Shown here piece by piece: positions 45,554-57,105 of a DNA stretch of 64,000 nucleotides. The notes below the pieces were generated by a model that saw only the letters and a list, made by a program, of their open reading frames with translations, was not told where the DNA came from and made no database searches. The stretch covers positions 33,793,944 through 33,857,943 of the forward strand of contig JASWHV010000019.1 in NCBI GenBank assembly GCA_030760725.1. Reading direction: 5' to 3'. The stretch comes from Neostapfia colusana. Lineage: Eukaryota; Streptophyta; Magnoliopsida; Poales; Poaceae. The position numbers and the translations under genes were made by a program. Position 1 is the stretch's first letter; every line of letters starts with the position of its first letter.

Positions 45554-46876
45554 GTGCGTGATTGTATGTAGATGGAGTAGCTGAATTTCCAAGTTTACTC
45601 GTGATCAGTTCATAAGGACCGAGCTCACCTTCGGGTGAAATTCGTGCTCGATACACGAGGGTTGGACGAGCTCGTTACCTAGTAGCTTCTACGCCTGATA
45701 GCGCCCACGCCCGAACTGGAATTAGAGAAAACCATCGAGAATCGGCCATGTTATGGCTGTTTTCCCCGCCGCCATGGCTGAACACCTTGGCTCACCGTTG
45801 AGAGCATAGTTGCCGGTATTCCTAGCTTCCACCCAGCCCGGGTTCATGTTTCCCACGCTCTACTGATGCTCTCCGACCGATTCCCGGTCGATTTGGTGCA
45901 CGGGAGAGCATGACCGACCTCACCGGAACCCTAGCAAGTGCTGTCACCGGTACGCACGGGTTTCCGGTCATCGCCGGCGGCCGGCGATCCCACCATCGAG
46001 TCCAGAGGGTCGGTAAAGGGGCAGGCGGCGAGTTTCGGGCCGGGGGGTGGCCGAGAACTCAGTTCCGGCGAGGGTCGCCGGAGATAGCCGCCACCGCGCA
46101 GTTGGCACGAGGAGGGAGACGACGCACTGTGTGCGGGGCCCACAAGCCAGAGTTTAAACTTTTTCCCGAATTTCAGTTTCAGTTCAATCTTCAAATCCTC
46201 ATAACTTTGGCAAGAAAGCTCCAAATTGAGTGAACCAAATTTTGCTGGATTCAGCTCTCTGAGTACTTTCCAGAAAATCAAGTTTCACTTCATGAAATTC
46301 CTTATTTCTCCAGAATTAATTCCTCAAAATTTAAACTGTTAGAATTTTTTACTGGAGAATCCTTTGGAGGAAAATCCTGAATTTTTTCTGGGATATTCAT
46401 CCAAATATCCCTGAATTACCATAAAAATTTCAGATTCATTTGAGCTCATCTGATCCACCTAATTGTGTGATTAGTGAAACTGTTCCAGAGAAAATAGAAA
46501 ATGTTCAGAAACATTTTCAGAATTTTCTCTGAAATTGTTTTGCTCATAACTTTAGCTAGGAACCTTCAAATTAAGTGAGACCAACTCCATTAGAACCCTC
46601 TAAAAATCTAGTTTTCAGAAAGTCATAGTTTGTTTCATGAAGATCCTTAGAACACCCTAAGAGTTCCAATTAAGGTCAAGGACATAATTAATTGTGGGGG
46701 GCTCAAATGAGCTTTACTGCAACTAAAACTTGACCAAGTCTCTGTTTAGGTTGTAACCAAGCCACAGTAAATGTTTCACAGTCATTAGGTCTGTCTAGCA
46801 AGGGTTATAGACTTCACAACTTCAAAGTTAATACAAATGCATTTAAATTGATACATATATTGCTCTTATCATGTAG

Positions 46877-46957
46877 TCGCTAAGGTCGAGGAGGAACCCG
46901 AAGTCCTAGACTTCGTTACTCCGGAGGAACAGTTAGCCTACGACCAAGAGCAGCAAG
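46877..46957 (+). other. Candidate middle coding exon (LTR S)
   Basis: 81 nt between ATCATGTAG and a GC donor (CAAG/GCAAGC). A-K-V-E-E-E-P-E-V-L-D-F-V-T-P-E-E then Q-L-A-Y-D-Q-E-Q-Q. Against LTR H (63907-63987) about 30 of 81 bases differ, but the frame stays open and seven codons show synonymous changes only (for example AAG/AAA, CCC/CCG, GTC/GTG, CTA/TTG). Confidence 0.48.
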
Positions 46958-48048
46958 GCAAGCTCCGGTTTGCATTAACCTTTTTACAAATTTTTATTAT
47001 TTTGAGCACATACTTGTTTCCTTTATTCTGTGCATTAGAGTCTTGTTTGCAACCCCACTGCATAGCCAAGAGAACCATGGGTTGGGTTTAGGATTGCAAA
47101 CCCCATTAGCTACTGCATTGCTAGGATAAAGTAGGATTCGGTACAAGTCGAGTAGTTGGAACTACTCGCGAGCATAGGCTAGAGGCACTAGACTCGGGTA
47201 GTGATAGCACATGGAACACATGGCAAGAAAATGAGACCAAGCGGAGGGTAAGGGCAGCAGGACTTTGGGGCCTGTGTGCTGTAGCTCCGCTTGTGTCGAT
47301 TGAGGACCGAGCCGTGTGCGGGCCTGTTGAACAAGCTAGAACAGTACCGAAGACCTACCGGCTATATGGGAACCGGGAAACTGATGTAACTCAGGTAGCT
47401 GGGTATTGAGGCATTGCCCGTCGTTCAGAGGGTAGGTTGAGAGCTCGAGGTGTAAATCGGCTGGTGGCACAGAGATGCGCGTGCAGAGACCTCTTGCTCG
47501 GGACGATGGGACCGGTTCAATATTTGGCTGACGGGTGAAAGGTAGTCGCGTACGGCGTCCGTGATGGTTGTTGTAGGCAACATCGAGTACGGGCGTACGT
47601 GACGGGTTGTTCGGGTAACCCTGCAGGTGTAAATCGATTATAATCGCCGTCCCTCGCGGTCAGTGAGTACCACTTGTTCACTGTACCGTGACGTAGAAAG
47701 AATAGGCTAGTTACATGTTAAATTGTTGCTGATTGAAAGATGGACTCTGATTGTTAATGATATGCTGTAGTTTAGAGCTAACTAAAGTTTATTTCAACTT
47801 TGGGCAAAGTACATGAGGGAAATGCGTTTCTTGTTTGATTGCGGCTCTCTCATGTACCTTAGCGTAAGGTTCTCCACAACCTGCTGCTAAAACTTGAAAG
47901 TAAGGTTCTACTAATCAGGCGAGTCCCTTGCAAATGATTTTTACCTCACGTAACCCATCACCCCTCATATAGAAGTTCCATGTTTAGGTGAGACGGGTCA
48001 GACTTGTTGAGCCTTCGTGCTCACTGCTTGTGTTTGAAGCTTTTGCAG

Positions 48049-48137
48049 GGTTCTATGAGGAAGGGACTCCCGAAGAGGAGACGGAACCCCCGGAGGGGAA
48101 CCCCGTCGAGTGGGAGTCGTGCACGCCGCAGAGTTAG
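48049..48137 (+). other. Candidate last coding exon (LTR S)
   Basis: 89 nt after GAAGCTTTTGCAG. F-Y-E-E-G-T-P-E-E-E-T-E-P-P, then P-V-E-W-E-S-C-T-P-Q-S and TAG, about 120 bases before AATAAA. The two leading bases complete a Gly codon begun by the last base of the middle exon. Confidence 0.48.
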
Positions 48138-48257
48138 TGTGCGTGTGTGCTAGCAAGGACACGTTCAAGGGCTGAACGTGCACTTGATGCTTAGTCTACG
48201 CCCGCGAGTGTAGACTGAACTTATTTTGATTTAAACATGTTCATAACTGGTTTATGT

Positions 48258-48263
48258 AATAAA
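48258..48263 (+). terminator. Polyadenylation signal, LTR S
   Basis: AATAAA in 'tatgtaataaaattttcc', about 105 bases before the LTR end. Confidence 0.6.
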
Positions 48264-48368
48264 ATTTTCCGCTTCCGCTTTGTACCTTTGACGTGTGTTA
48301 TTCGGTGCTGTACAACGCAGCACCCCTCAGCGTGATCCTGGCTCGACAGGACCAATGGGGTCGTGTCA

Positions 48369-48442
48369 ATTTTCATGCATTCCAAACACAAATGGGAATT
48401 AACATTCACTTATTGACTTTGCATATTTTTCGGACTTTTACA
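48369..48442 (-). repeat. C LTR 1, last segment
   Basis: ATTTT duplication, then 'catgcattccaaacac' to '...cttttaca', collinear with the end of the middle C LTR (57030-57105). Confidence 0.9.
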
Positions 48443-48544
48443 TTCCCCCACCCTTGAAAGAATCTCATCCCGAGATTCAAAAGAGAAAGGGGAGGTAGGG
48501 AATATTATTGGTGAGACGACGATAATACACCGAACACATATAAT

Positions 48545-48632
48545 GATCTTCTTGCTTTTCCATCGTGCTTCCTTTGACGGTATGGTGAGTCCATAAAACC
48601 CTGTAGACCCATATCGACCGGGTAAATTGGCT
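48545..48632 (-). pseudogene. Chromodomain remnant in C internal 1
   Basis: The frame around 'gttttatggactcaccat' gives a V-L-W-T-H-H-T-V block matching K-V-L-W-S-N-H of elements D, 1 and 2. The rest is decayed. The second internal region has lost about 70 bases here. It shows the non-coding C internals descend from a chromovirus. Confidence 0.55.
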
Positions 48633-51600
48633 GGAACCTTTACTGTCCTAATCTTGACATGGATAACTAATACTTGTCTAGATTAACTGAGTACATAGAA
48701 GTTTAGTGTAGCACTTCCACAAACATGAATCGAGATGTTCGGTGAGATTAAACAATGAATCTGTAATCTCGCCTCGAATCGTCATCTTAACCCTTTAGTC
48801 AAAAACCGAATGCTTTGCTTGAACATAAGAGCAGCTACAATTTAATTTCACTTATGTTACCAACATACCAAAGGCCAACTATCTATGGTAACCACAAGGG
48901 TCTCAAAGTCACCTTATGATCTCTCAAGAATTCAGATTGTGTTCAAGGCTTGTCGCGAGGTTGAGCAGTCAATCGGTAAGCCTCACAATGAGAAGTTAGT
49001 TTAGTTCCGAAAATTACGGCACTCGGAGCTAACAGGTCATGGATGAAAGTTCAGAAAGATACAAAGGATGTTGAGTAATTGGTTTCCCTTGTATTACTCA
49101 AGGAGGTAGAATCAAGGAACTTGATATATAGTTCCAGGATGTGATAGAACCAAGGTTGTTAGACACTACTTAATGTTTTGAAAGGAGGTACTTAATCTTG
49201 CTCAGTACTTTGATATTTCACATGTTATATGGTGCAATGCATATGCACATGGTATGGTGCAAATGATGCATATGTATGATGCAAAATGGTGAATATGTAT
49301 GGTGCAACATCTTTTATAGTTGGAACAAGAGGTAGTACGATAATTCAAACATGATTAAGAAGCATCTCAAACTTTGCCAAGTACAGATAACTTGGTCAGG
49401 AAAAGTGATAAACAAGGAATGCCACTTTCCAGTTGTGACCAAGTTTATGAACAATATGTCAAATGTTTGACAAGATTGTTGGGAAATACTCCATAACAAC
49501 TTAACCTAGTAACTCTCTATTTTTACATTGACTTCACTTTTTCTTTTCTCCTGAAGCTTCACAATATCCATGTAGCGTCTGAAACCAGCTACTAGTTCTA
49601 GCTCCTAGTATTGTTCTCTTAAGTCTTAGGATTCTGGCGAGCATTTGTGTGTACGTGGTGAAGACGCTAAAACTACATCTTCCACGATGATGACGGATCT
49701 TGTACTGATTTTTGATTACTTGAAGACGTAATTCCCTCTTGTCTCTTTGTGATGTCATACTTTGGTTTAGTTGGATGCACTCCTCCCGCCTTAAGTTCCA
49801 ATGTAAGAGATTGATAACATAAGCTATACTATTCTCGTGGGAAGGTGATGGACCCGATAACGTTTTAAAGCGGAAACTACACCGGTTTGATCGACGAGTG
49901 GAGTGTTGTTGTAGTTTGTCTTCATCACTAGGGATGGTCTTGTGAATGAAAATCTTCTTTGGTTGATGTCAATGCTGAGGACATACAGAAGACTCGGAAC
50001 TTGTTATGGACTTATGAGAGTAATAAAAAATTCACTCATTATCCCAATAAATTATCAGGTGCTTGACCAATCAGTTTCCCGACCACTCGGTTCCACAACT
50101 GGCCGGTCTGCCCTAAAATTCTATTCTTGCCAGAGCTAACAGCAGACTCAAGACTCGAATGGAATACCAAAGTTCTGAATCACTTCCGTATCCTTCCAAC
50201 GGTTACTTATGTGGCCCCATATCAGTTCAGGTTCAACAAATATGAAGTATGAAAGTTAACAAAAATTCAGGGGAATTTCCACAGGACCCCACCGGAAGGT
50301 AACACTTTGAGTCAACTTTTTCATACCGTTTCGGACAAGTTTCTCAAAACTCCCAACTATAAAGTTGTAGCCTAACTCACCATATTACCAAAAATGTATC
50401 ACACAACCTTTGATAAAGTGTATACAGGAAGTGATGGTCCAAAACAATAAAAGTACAGAACCAGCTTCTGTTCTATGGTATAAAATACTAATTTAACTTG
50501 TGAATCTGTTGTGGAAATGCACAGAAAAATTGGAGAAGGCTTCCATATATTTCCAACGAGTGTTTATTTGCCTTCAACTAAGTTCTATATCGAAAGCTAT
50601 GAGCTTCTATAGTTGACAGAAATTCTGGAGAAATTTCAGCAGCACCTCCACTGTAAGTGCTCACTTTAGGTTAACTTTTCCATAGAGTAAGAAATGTGTA
50701 TGGACCAAACGCATAATTAAGAAGATGAGGCACAATTCATAAGATTTATAGAATTGTAAGATTTCACCTTTTACAATTCTTATACAAGAAGTTATAAGCA
50801 AAATACAATCAGTACAGAAACTATACACAGACTTTGGTACTTTGTACAGTTTCAAGTGTACTGCAAATTTCACCCCTTTACAGGAGGATTCTGCACTAAG
50901 GTTGAACAGAAACATTGTAAATAACTTCCCAAGCTTTCAAAAATGTATTTATATGGACCCTTTGCATTTCTGGATCAAAAGATATGATGGTTCAAAATTA
51001 ACAGAATTTCTGGCAGGATTTTGACAGCACCTCCTCAGAGATACCTAGTTTCAATCCACAATTCCAATTATTTTTGCTGCAGTTTTAGCAAAACATTGAA
51101 TTACAAAGTTGTAGTATATCTCATGCCCTTTCCAGAAATGTATCATAACACCGTTATAAATTTTTCTACAAGAAGCTATTGTCGAAATACACAAAATTCC
51201 AGAGAGCATTTTTGGTCTGCCCTGTTTCTGGACAGTGCATACTCATCTGAGATTTTCATCCATTTGGAGGGAGATTTTGTCCGGGAGTTCTACAGAAAAG
51301 TTGTACAAGACATCAAAACCTTTCCATAATAGTATCACTCACCCCCATTGGTTCAATAAACAAAAATCTATACCCTGTTTAATTTCACCAAAAATTCTGC
51401 AGAAAACAGGGGAGGTTGTTCCTAAGTTTTGAAAATGAATTTATACTCCCAATTGACTCTTAGTTCAATATGGGAATTCAATAACCCCTAAATTGAATCC
51501 TAAACTCCAATTGACTATTTTATTTAAAAATATCCTTTTATGCAACTAATAACTCATCTCGGTACTACGTATCCTCACCAAAGAAAAATCCTAAGCCGGT

Positions 51601-52440
51601 ATTCCGGCATATACGTGTCAAATGGTGGAACTAAGAACGTTACTCACAAACGATTTCTAAACGTCATGCTCTAACATGGTTAATGTGTCTGCAGAAGACC
51701 ACCCAATAATGGTGCACATAAAGGTTTAACATCTGAGACAGGTCCATATGATCCGTATCATTGACATATGGATCGTCCTTGAGCCAAGCAACGTCTCAAG
51801 GTACATGGTCGTGTTTTGACACCACACGACGGGGAACCCGAGTAGAGCGCAAACGGGTCATCACGGTTGAGAATTTTATCAACCCAACAGATACCACCTA
51901 TTGCCTCATGACCGTTGAGGCACGCCGATGGCGAGCACTGCGTATGGCCCTTTGAACATTGAATGTTCAACAGATGCATACTGTTGTGTTGCTTACCACA
52001 CGATGGTGTATTCTCACTTTTGCCTAAAGCACGCTGGAGATCAACGTTTTCATATGACCTCAGAATCATGAGAAGGTTCCGAGACTCATATTAACTACCG
52101 TGCCAAGCCAGGGTAAATCATTCCATACCATTGTTCATGTGGAGAGCTTACCGCAATTGATTCACCTGCGATGACGTACCTTACCTCTTACCTGACGTCG
52201 GAGCGTCGTTACAGAGCGAAGAGGAGGCTACGCCAACCCCGCCCAACACGGCTTCTTCTACCCACCTTCCGGTAGAAGTTGGAGACCTTCCAAATAACAA
52301 AGGTATAACACATAGGTTAGCTTTTCCACCATAATATCTACTACTATCATTGACCTTATCTAGGCGTAGTGACTAATCCTCACTCGACTACTTCTATGTT
52401 TTCAAAATAGGATCTTTTCGAACGTGCTATTCCCAATGTG

Positions 52441-52452
52441 GCTCTGATACCA
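52441..52452 (-). promoter_or_regulatory. Primer-binding site, C unit 1
   Basis: GCTCTGATACCA, four bases from the middle LTR at 52457. Confidence 0.93.
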
Positions 52453-52456
52453 CGAC

Positions 52457-55400
52457 TGTGGGGGACCACCTCGTGGTTCTCCCACTCCGGGATCACAAAG
52501 GGTGGTGCTGTGTGATGCGACACCAAACAGCACACAGGAAAAGATTAAGAACAACATACAAACTTTTATTTTAAATAAAAACAAAGCGGAAGTCTTTTAC
52601 AAACTTAATTATACAGCGAAATCCTTATTCATAACTAGTCTCTCATTCTAACTAAGCAAAAGTGCACCCGTCTAGCCCGGGGACGCTACACACTAGCAAC
52701 ACTCACACCACGATCACGGTGGCGTATAGGGCTCCAGCTCGGCCGTGTACCCTGACGGGGGCATCGCCTCGTCCTCGGACCCTTCCTCATAACTCTCACC
52801 TGCAACAGCTCAAATATTGCAACCGTGAGCACAATGGCTCAGCAAGGCTTAACCGACACTCCTAATCATGAAACTCTACATGCAGGGATTATTAATAAAG
52901 AAAACTACATTTGCAATAACGACACACCTACATGTTAATCCTTACTTTCAGTTTTATAGCAGCAGATTAATGTGCCTTAGGCAGCCCTTACATCGGAAGT
53001 CCACAATCAAACAAGAAATGCTTTCCTCAGATGTGGTTATTCCCAGAGTGGAAAATAAACTTAATGAGCTCTACATCTACAGCATACATGTTATAAGGAC
53101 AATATTAGCTCAATGCATCATATTCTTCTAGCTTCATTCAGTTATTACTATGTCACAACACAGTGAACAAGCGGTACTCAAATAACCCTGAGGACGGTGA
53201 TTGCAATCAATAGACACCTGGATAACACGTCACATACACCCACTTTCAGAAGTGTGGTGCTTCACACCTTCCTACTCTATCGTATGCAGCAACCTTTCAA
53301 AGGAAACCCAAATGCCGAACCGGTCCATCCGTAACGGGCAGGAGGTCCCTGCGTGGAGCGTGTCTGTGCCCACCGGGAGATTTACACCTTGCTACACTCA
53401 ACCCACTCCTATAAAACGGTTGGATAAGCCTCGGCACCAAGGTTAACCAATTACATCGGTTTCCTGGTTCCCATATGCCAGTATGCATCCGGTACTGTTC
53501 AAACTTGTCCAGCAGGGCCGCACACGGCTCGGTCCTCAATCGACACCAACAGGGCTACGCACGTGGGACCTCCGCTCACTGCATCCTATCCCCCCTGCTG
53601 GGTCTCAGTTTCACATTCTTAAGCCATTCTCTACTTCTTTTCCTTTCGTGTGATAAAATTCCTATCTCTCGAGTAGATTCCAACCACTGGACTTCTATCG
53701 AGATCCTTAGAACATTAGCATGGCATTTTCTACTCGTCAGGTTTGTAAACTACCCACCCTTCATAGGATTTAAAGAAATGCAAGTGGGGTTTCAAACACC
53801 TAACTCTAATGCAACCATTTCAACCTAGACATAAGTGATACAAATGAAAACTTTGCAAAAGGTAATTAAATGCAAACCGGGGCTTGCCTGGTTGCGAGTC
53901 AAAAAGAAGTTAGCGTCCGTGGGAGGACTTACAACGGCTCCGGCGTGACCTCAACTTTGGTCACTATATGAAATGTAGCAAAATATATGTATAAGTGCTA
54001 GTGAGTTATAAGAAGTACACTTCTATTCATAGCTACTGCTATTTAGGTTCCTTAATTAGCTTTGGCATTTTTTCAGTGAATACTTATAAGGATGATCTGA
54101 GCAAAATTTGGAGAAATTTCATTGAACCTTGTGGTCTCCAAAATTCCTACAAGTCCAACGCTATTCTTAATTTTGATCCCAAATCTGAAGTTTTGACATG
54201 GCTAACAGTGGAAGATCCAATTAGAGCAGGTCTCTAGGGTTCTAACAAAATTTGTTTCACAATTTCTGGAGCTACCTACGTGGAGAAATGAATTTTTGAG
54301 GTTGGACAAAATTGCTGAAAAGTTTCTGTTTAGAATTGGAAATTTCAAATGAAGGATGAACTTTGGATTAGAATTTAGCCTAACAAATATAACCCAATGA
54401 AGCTCAAATTTTTACAGAATATCATTAATATTATGAAGAATCTTCTGTCCAAATTTGACGAAATTCCATAACAGGGATCTTCTGGAATTAATTCCCAAAG
54501 GTTTAATTTTGATGAATTTTCGAGAATATTCCAGAGATGTTCAAACCAAATTCTCTCCATTTCGGCAAAGTACTAACTGGGAGGAATTCAAAAAAAAATT
54601 GTTTCAGAAATTTTGGACATCCCTACAGAAAGTTATGGAGGTTTGAATTTTGAAACATTTTTCTGGAATTTAACTTTGTGATTGTTAGCTAATTTATTTA
54701 ACCCTGAGATAACCTACTGATTAATACCTCTTAATCAGATCCAAAAATCCTAAAATGTTTAATGGATATCAGGAAAAATGAAAAGGATTTTATACCCAAA
54801 ATTGGGAAATTTTCATAGAGAGTCCTTCTAGGAATTAATCCCTAATGTATTTACTAAAATGAATTCCACAGAAAATACTGGGAATGTTCATAGCAAGTAC
54901 TTTGTTCCCATGTGAAGTATTCCTTTTGAGGATTCCAAAAAAAAATTCTCACCCTTTTTTGAGTTTTCTACACAAAGTTATGAATTTTCAAAGTTTGAAC
55001 ATTTTCTGGAACCTAATACTTGCTGACAGTGGTGTCCACAGGTCACACCCTTCTTCTACCTCGGGACAGAGCACGCGCGCACGCCGGAACAGGGGGATGG
55101 CGCGCCCCCGTTCTCCCTCATTTCTCCACGATTTTTGGTCCAGTTTCGCCCTACACGACCGTTGGAAGGTGGCGCAGCTGCTGGGCAAGGTCTCACCGCA
55201 TGAAAACAGCTGGAAACGGATCGGCACCAACGGCGGTGCAAGGTGGCGCAGCATCGATACGTTCCAGCGTGTCCCATGCCGATTTCAACAGCCCAAGCTG
55301 CCTTATAGCACCCCTGATGGTCGTAGAACTTGGAACACAAACCAATTCTTGCAGAAAACGGCGGGAAGAGGGCGGTCACCGGAGGACCGACCCGTTTTTG

Positions 55401-57105
55401 CCTCCGCCGGCGAATTCTCGTCACCCGGGATGTTGGATGGCCAGTTTGATGCGTTCTTTGGCATGGGAGGTCGCTAGGGTTGTGGGTTGCTGTGGTTTGA
55501 ACTGCATGAGAGGTTATCAATCTGTTTGGATGAATTCACGATTTACTCATGCTCGGTTCTTCACGTTCGCCGGCGCTAAAACGTAAATTCCGGCAAGCCG
55601 GCAGTGGGGACGAGCAAGGAGGGTTCGGGAGGAGTAGATACATGTCGTGGCGCAGCTTAGGGTGAAGTTTGTTGCACCGGAGAGGCACTGGAGCGTCTGG
55701 AAGATGAGAAACAGTGAGGGGGAGAGGTGCTCTGTTTTTCCTGGGAAGATCGGCTCGGCACCGGTCGTAGAAGGCCGGCCACGGGCAGAGGAGCAGTGGA
55801 ACACGTCGAGGAGATGATAGCGCAGCTCCTGGGCGGTTCGACCGGGCGCCAAACTTGCCGGAAACCGATCGGCGATGAAGGCCGAGAGGAGCGTCGCAGT
55901 TTTTGCTTTGGTTGTGCGTGAGGAAACGAAAAGCTGGGGATGCTCGTGCAAGACAGAGGAGGAACAGCAGTTTGCTTTGTGCAGCCATGATATTTGTTGA
56001 GCTGCAAGTGCTGAGGAGGGAACCGTCATCGTGAAGATGCAGGTACACAGCTCGGTGGAGCTCTCAGTCCGTCGGTGGCATGTTCACAGAGAAAGGAAGT
56101 GTCTCGGGTTCGTTGTATAATTGACATGTGGGTCCTCCTCCACACCACATTGACTTCAAAAATTCTAATTCAAATTTCGCAGCACGTTCTACAAACTGAA
56201 TTTGATTACCGGGAGTTAACCTTCCATTGGGTCTGAATTTTTAAATTCGGCGCTCTTGGTTCAGTTCCTGTGCAAGGGGGAATAACGTCCGGGGTTGCTG
56301 ATTTTATGACCAAAAGATCACACCTTGGAGCTACTCAATCCAACGAGCTGGTCGCCAGTGCGACGGAAGCAGCAAGGAGGTGGCCTCCGCTAGCAGCTCG
56401 GTTGGTGAGTGAGAGGACCACGCCGTGAGGTGTTGAAGCCACGAGCAGGTCGCCAGCTCGATGCAAGAAGTTGGAGGTGGCTGCCCTCGGTGGCGCTCTG
56501 AGGAGGCTCGGCTGGTGTTCGACACCGAACAGAGGAAAGTCTTTAAGAGCAAGTTAAAGTGGCTCAATGACATGTAGGGTCCACCCCCTTTCCTCTTCTT
56601 ACCCTCCAAATGTTTCCAAAAGTTCTTCATTCAAGTAAATCCCCTCAATCAGATATTCTGGGGGTTTAAACGTGGGCTGAAGTTTGAATAAACCAAATCC
56701 AGTGTGAAGTTCACTTTTAAATTTGAATTCAGCTCACATTTGGAAATGATCATGTTTAACTCCTTTTTAGCCCACCCTGAAATAAGAATGTGGACACCAT
56801 GAATTTCCTCGAGTTCAAAGATATGAGGATGCATGTGTGTTCCAAATTTTTGGCAGCAACTTGAGGGGAACAATTGAGTTCAAATCTGAATTTAAACCCC
56901 CTCTTACACCTGAGAACTTTACACATGGTGTTAATTCAAACTTGGCTTAACACATTTAAATTGAACATGAGAGCTCGTTTGGTGGCACACCCATGTGCAT
57001 CATCACGTGTATAAAATTTTTTTAAGTCCCATTTTCATGCATTCCAAACACAAATGGGAATCAACATTCACTTTATTGACTTTGCATTTTTTTGGGACTT
57101 TTACA
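52457..57105 (-). repeat. C middle LTR (shared by both units)
   Basis: 4649 bp, the only complete C LTR. Last-exon candidate 52714-52799 is open. The middle-exon region (53888-53963) is 76 nt and contains TAA, so it is dead here. The GC-rich block 55030-56060 matches none of the element 1 U3/R. Several frames of 60-200 codons there on both strands show no conserved features. The region at 56699-57030 is the uninterrupted version of the element 2 and LTR S insertion sites. Confidence 0.9.
52714..52799 (-). other. Candidate last coding exon, C middle LTR
   Basis: 86 nt after CTGTTGCAG, open: G-E-S-Y-E-E-G-S-E-D-E-A-M-P-P then G-Y-T-A-E and T-P-P before TGA. Differs from LTR D mostly by single replacements. 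Confidence 0.42.

Larger units (their letters stand above)
44475..48368 (+). mobile_element. Solo LTR S (element 1 family)
   Basis: A full LTR, TGTAAGGGCC...GGTCGTGTCA, 3894 bp, plus orientation, with the perfect 5-bp duplication ATTTT (44470-44474, 48369-48373) and no internal sequence. It is the product expected from recombination between the two LTRs of one element. Contains a run of 13 G at 45170-45182, AATAAA at 48258-48263 and the most complete version of the candidate split reading frame. Confidence 0.95.
48443..52456 (-). mobile_element. C internal region 1, LARD-like
   Basis: 4.0 kb. Starts with a polypurine tract and the hairpin GAATCTC (48460-48466) / GAGATTC (48472-48478). At 48545-48632 the minus strand still reads a chromodomain remnant (V-L-W-T-H-H-T-V). 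Beyond this no pol or gag can be recognised. The second half is leader-like with repeated 'AAGTTGTA...CTTTCC..AAATGTATCA' units (near 50360, 50910, 51105, 51295). A hairpin GCCGG-TATT-CCGGC lies at 51595-51608. A perfect PBS lies at 52441-52452. Confidence 0.85.

Noticed and set aside
44475..48368. LTR S as a separate gene-bearing locus because of its 171-codon ORF
   Set aside because: Perfect LTR ends and the ATTTT duplication define it as a solo LTR; the N-terminal part of that ORF is not conserved.
54884..56048. ORFs of 154-197 codons on both strands in the C middle LTR
   Set aside because: Overlapping open frames on both strands reflect GC content; deleted in C LTR 1, and no counterpart found in LTR D.
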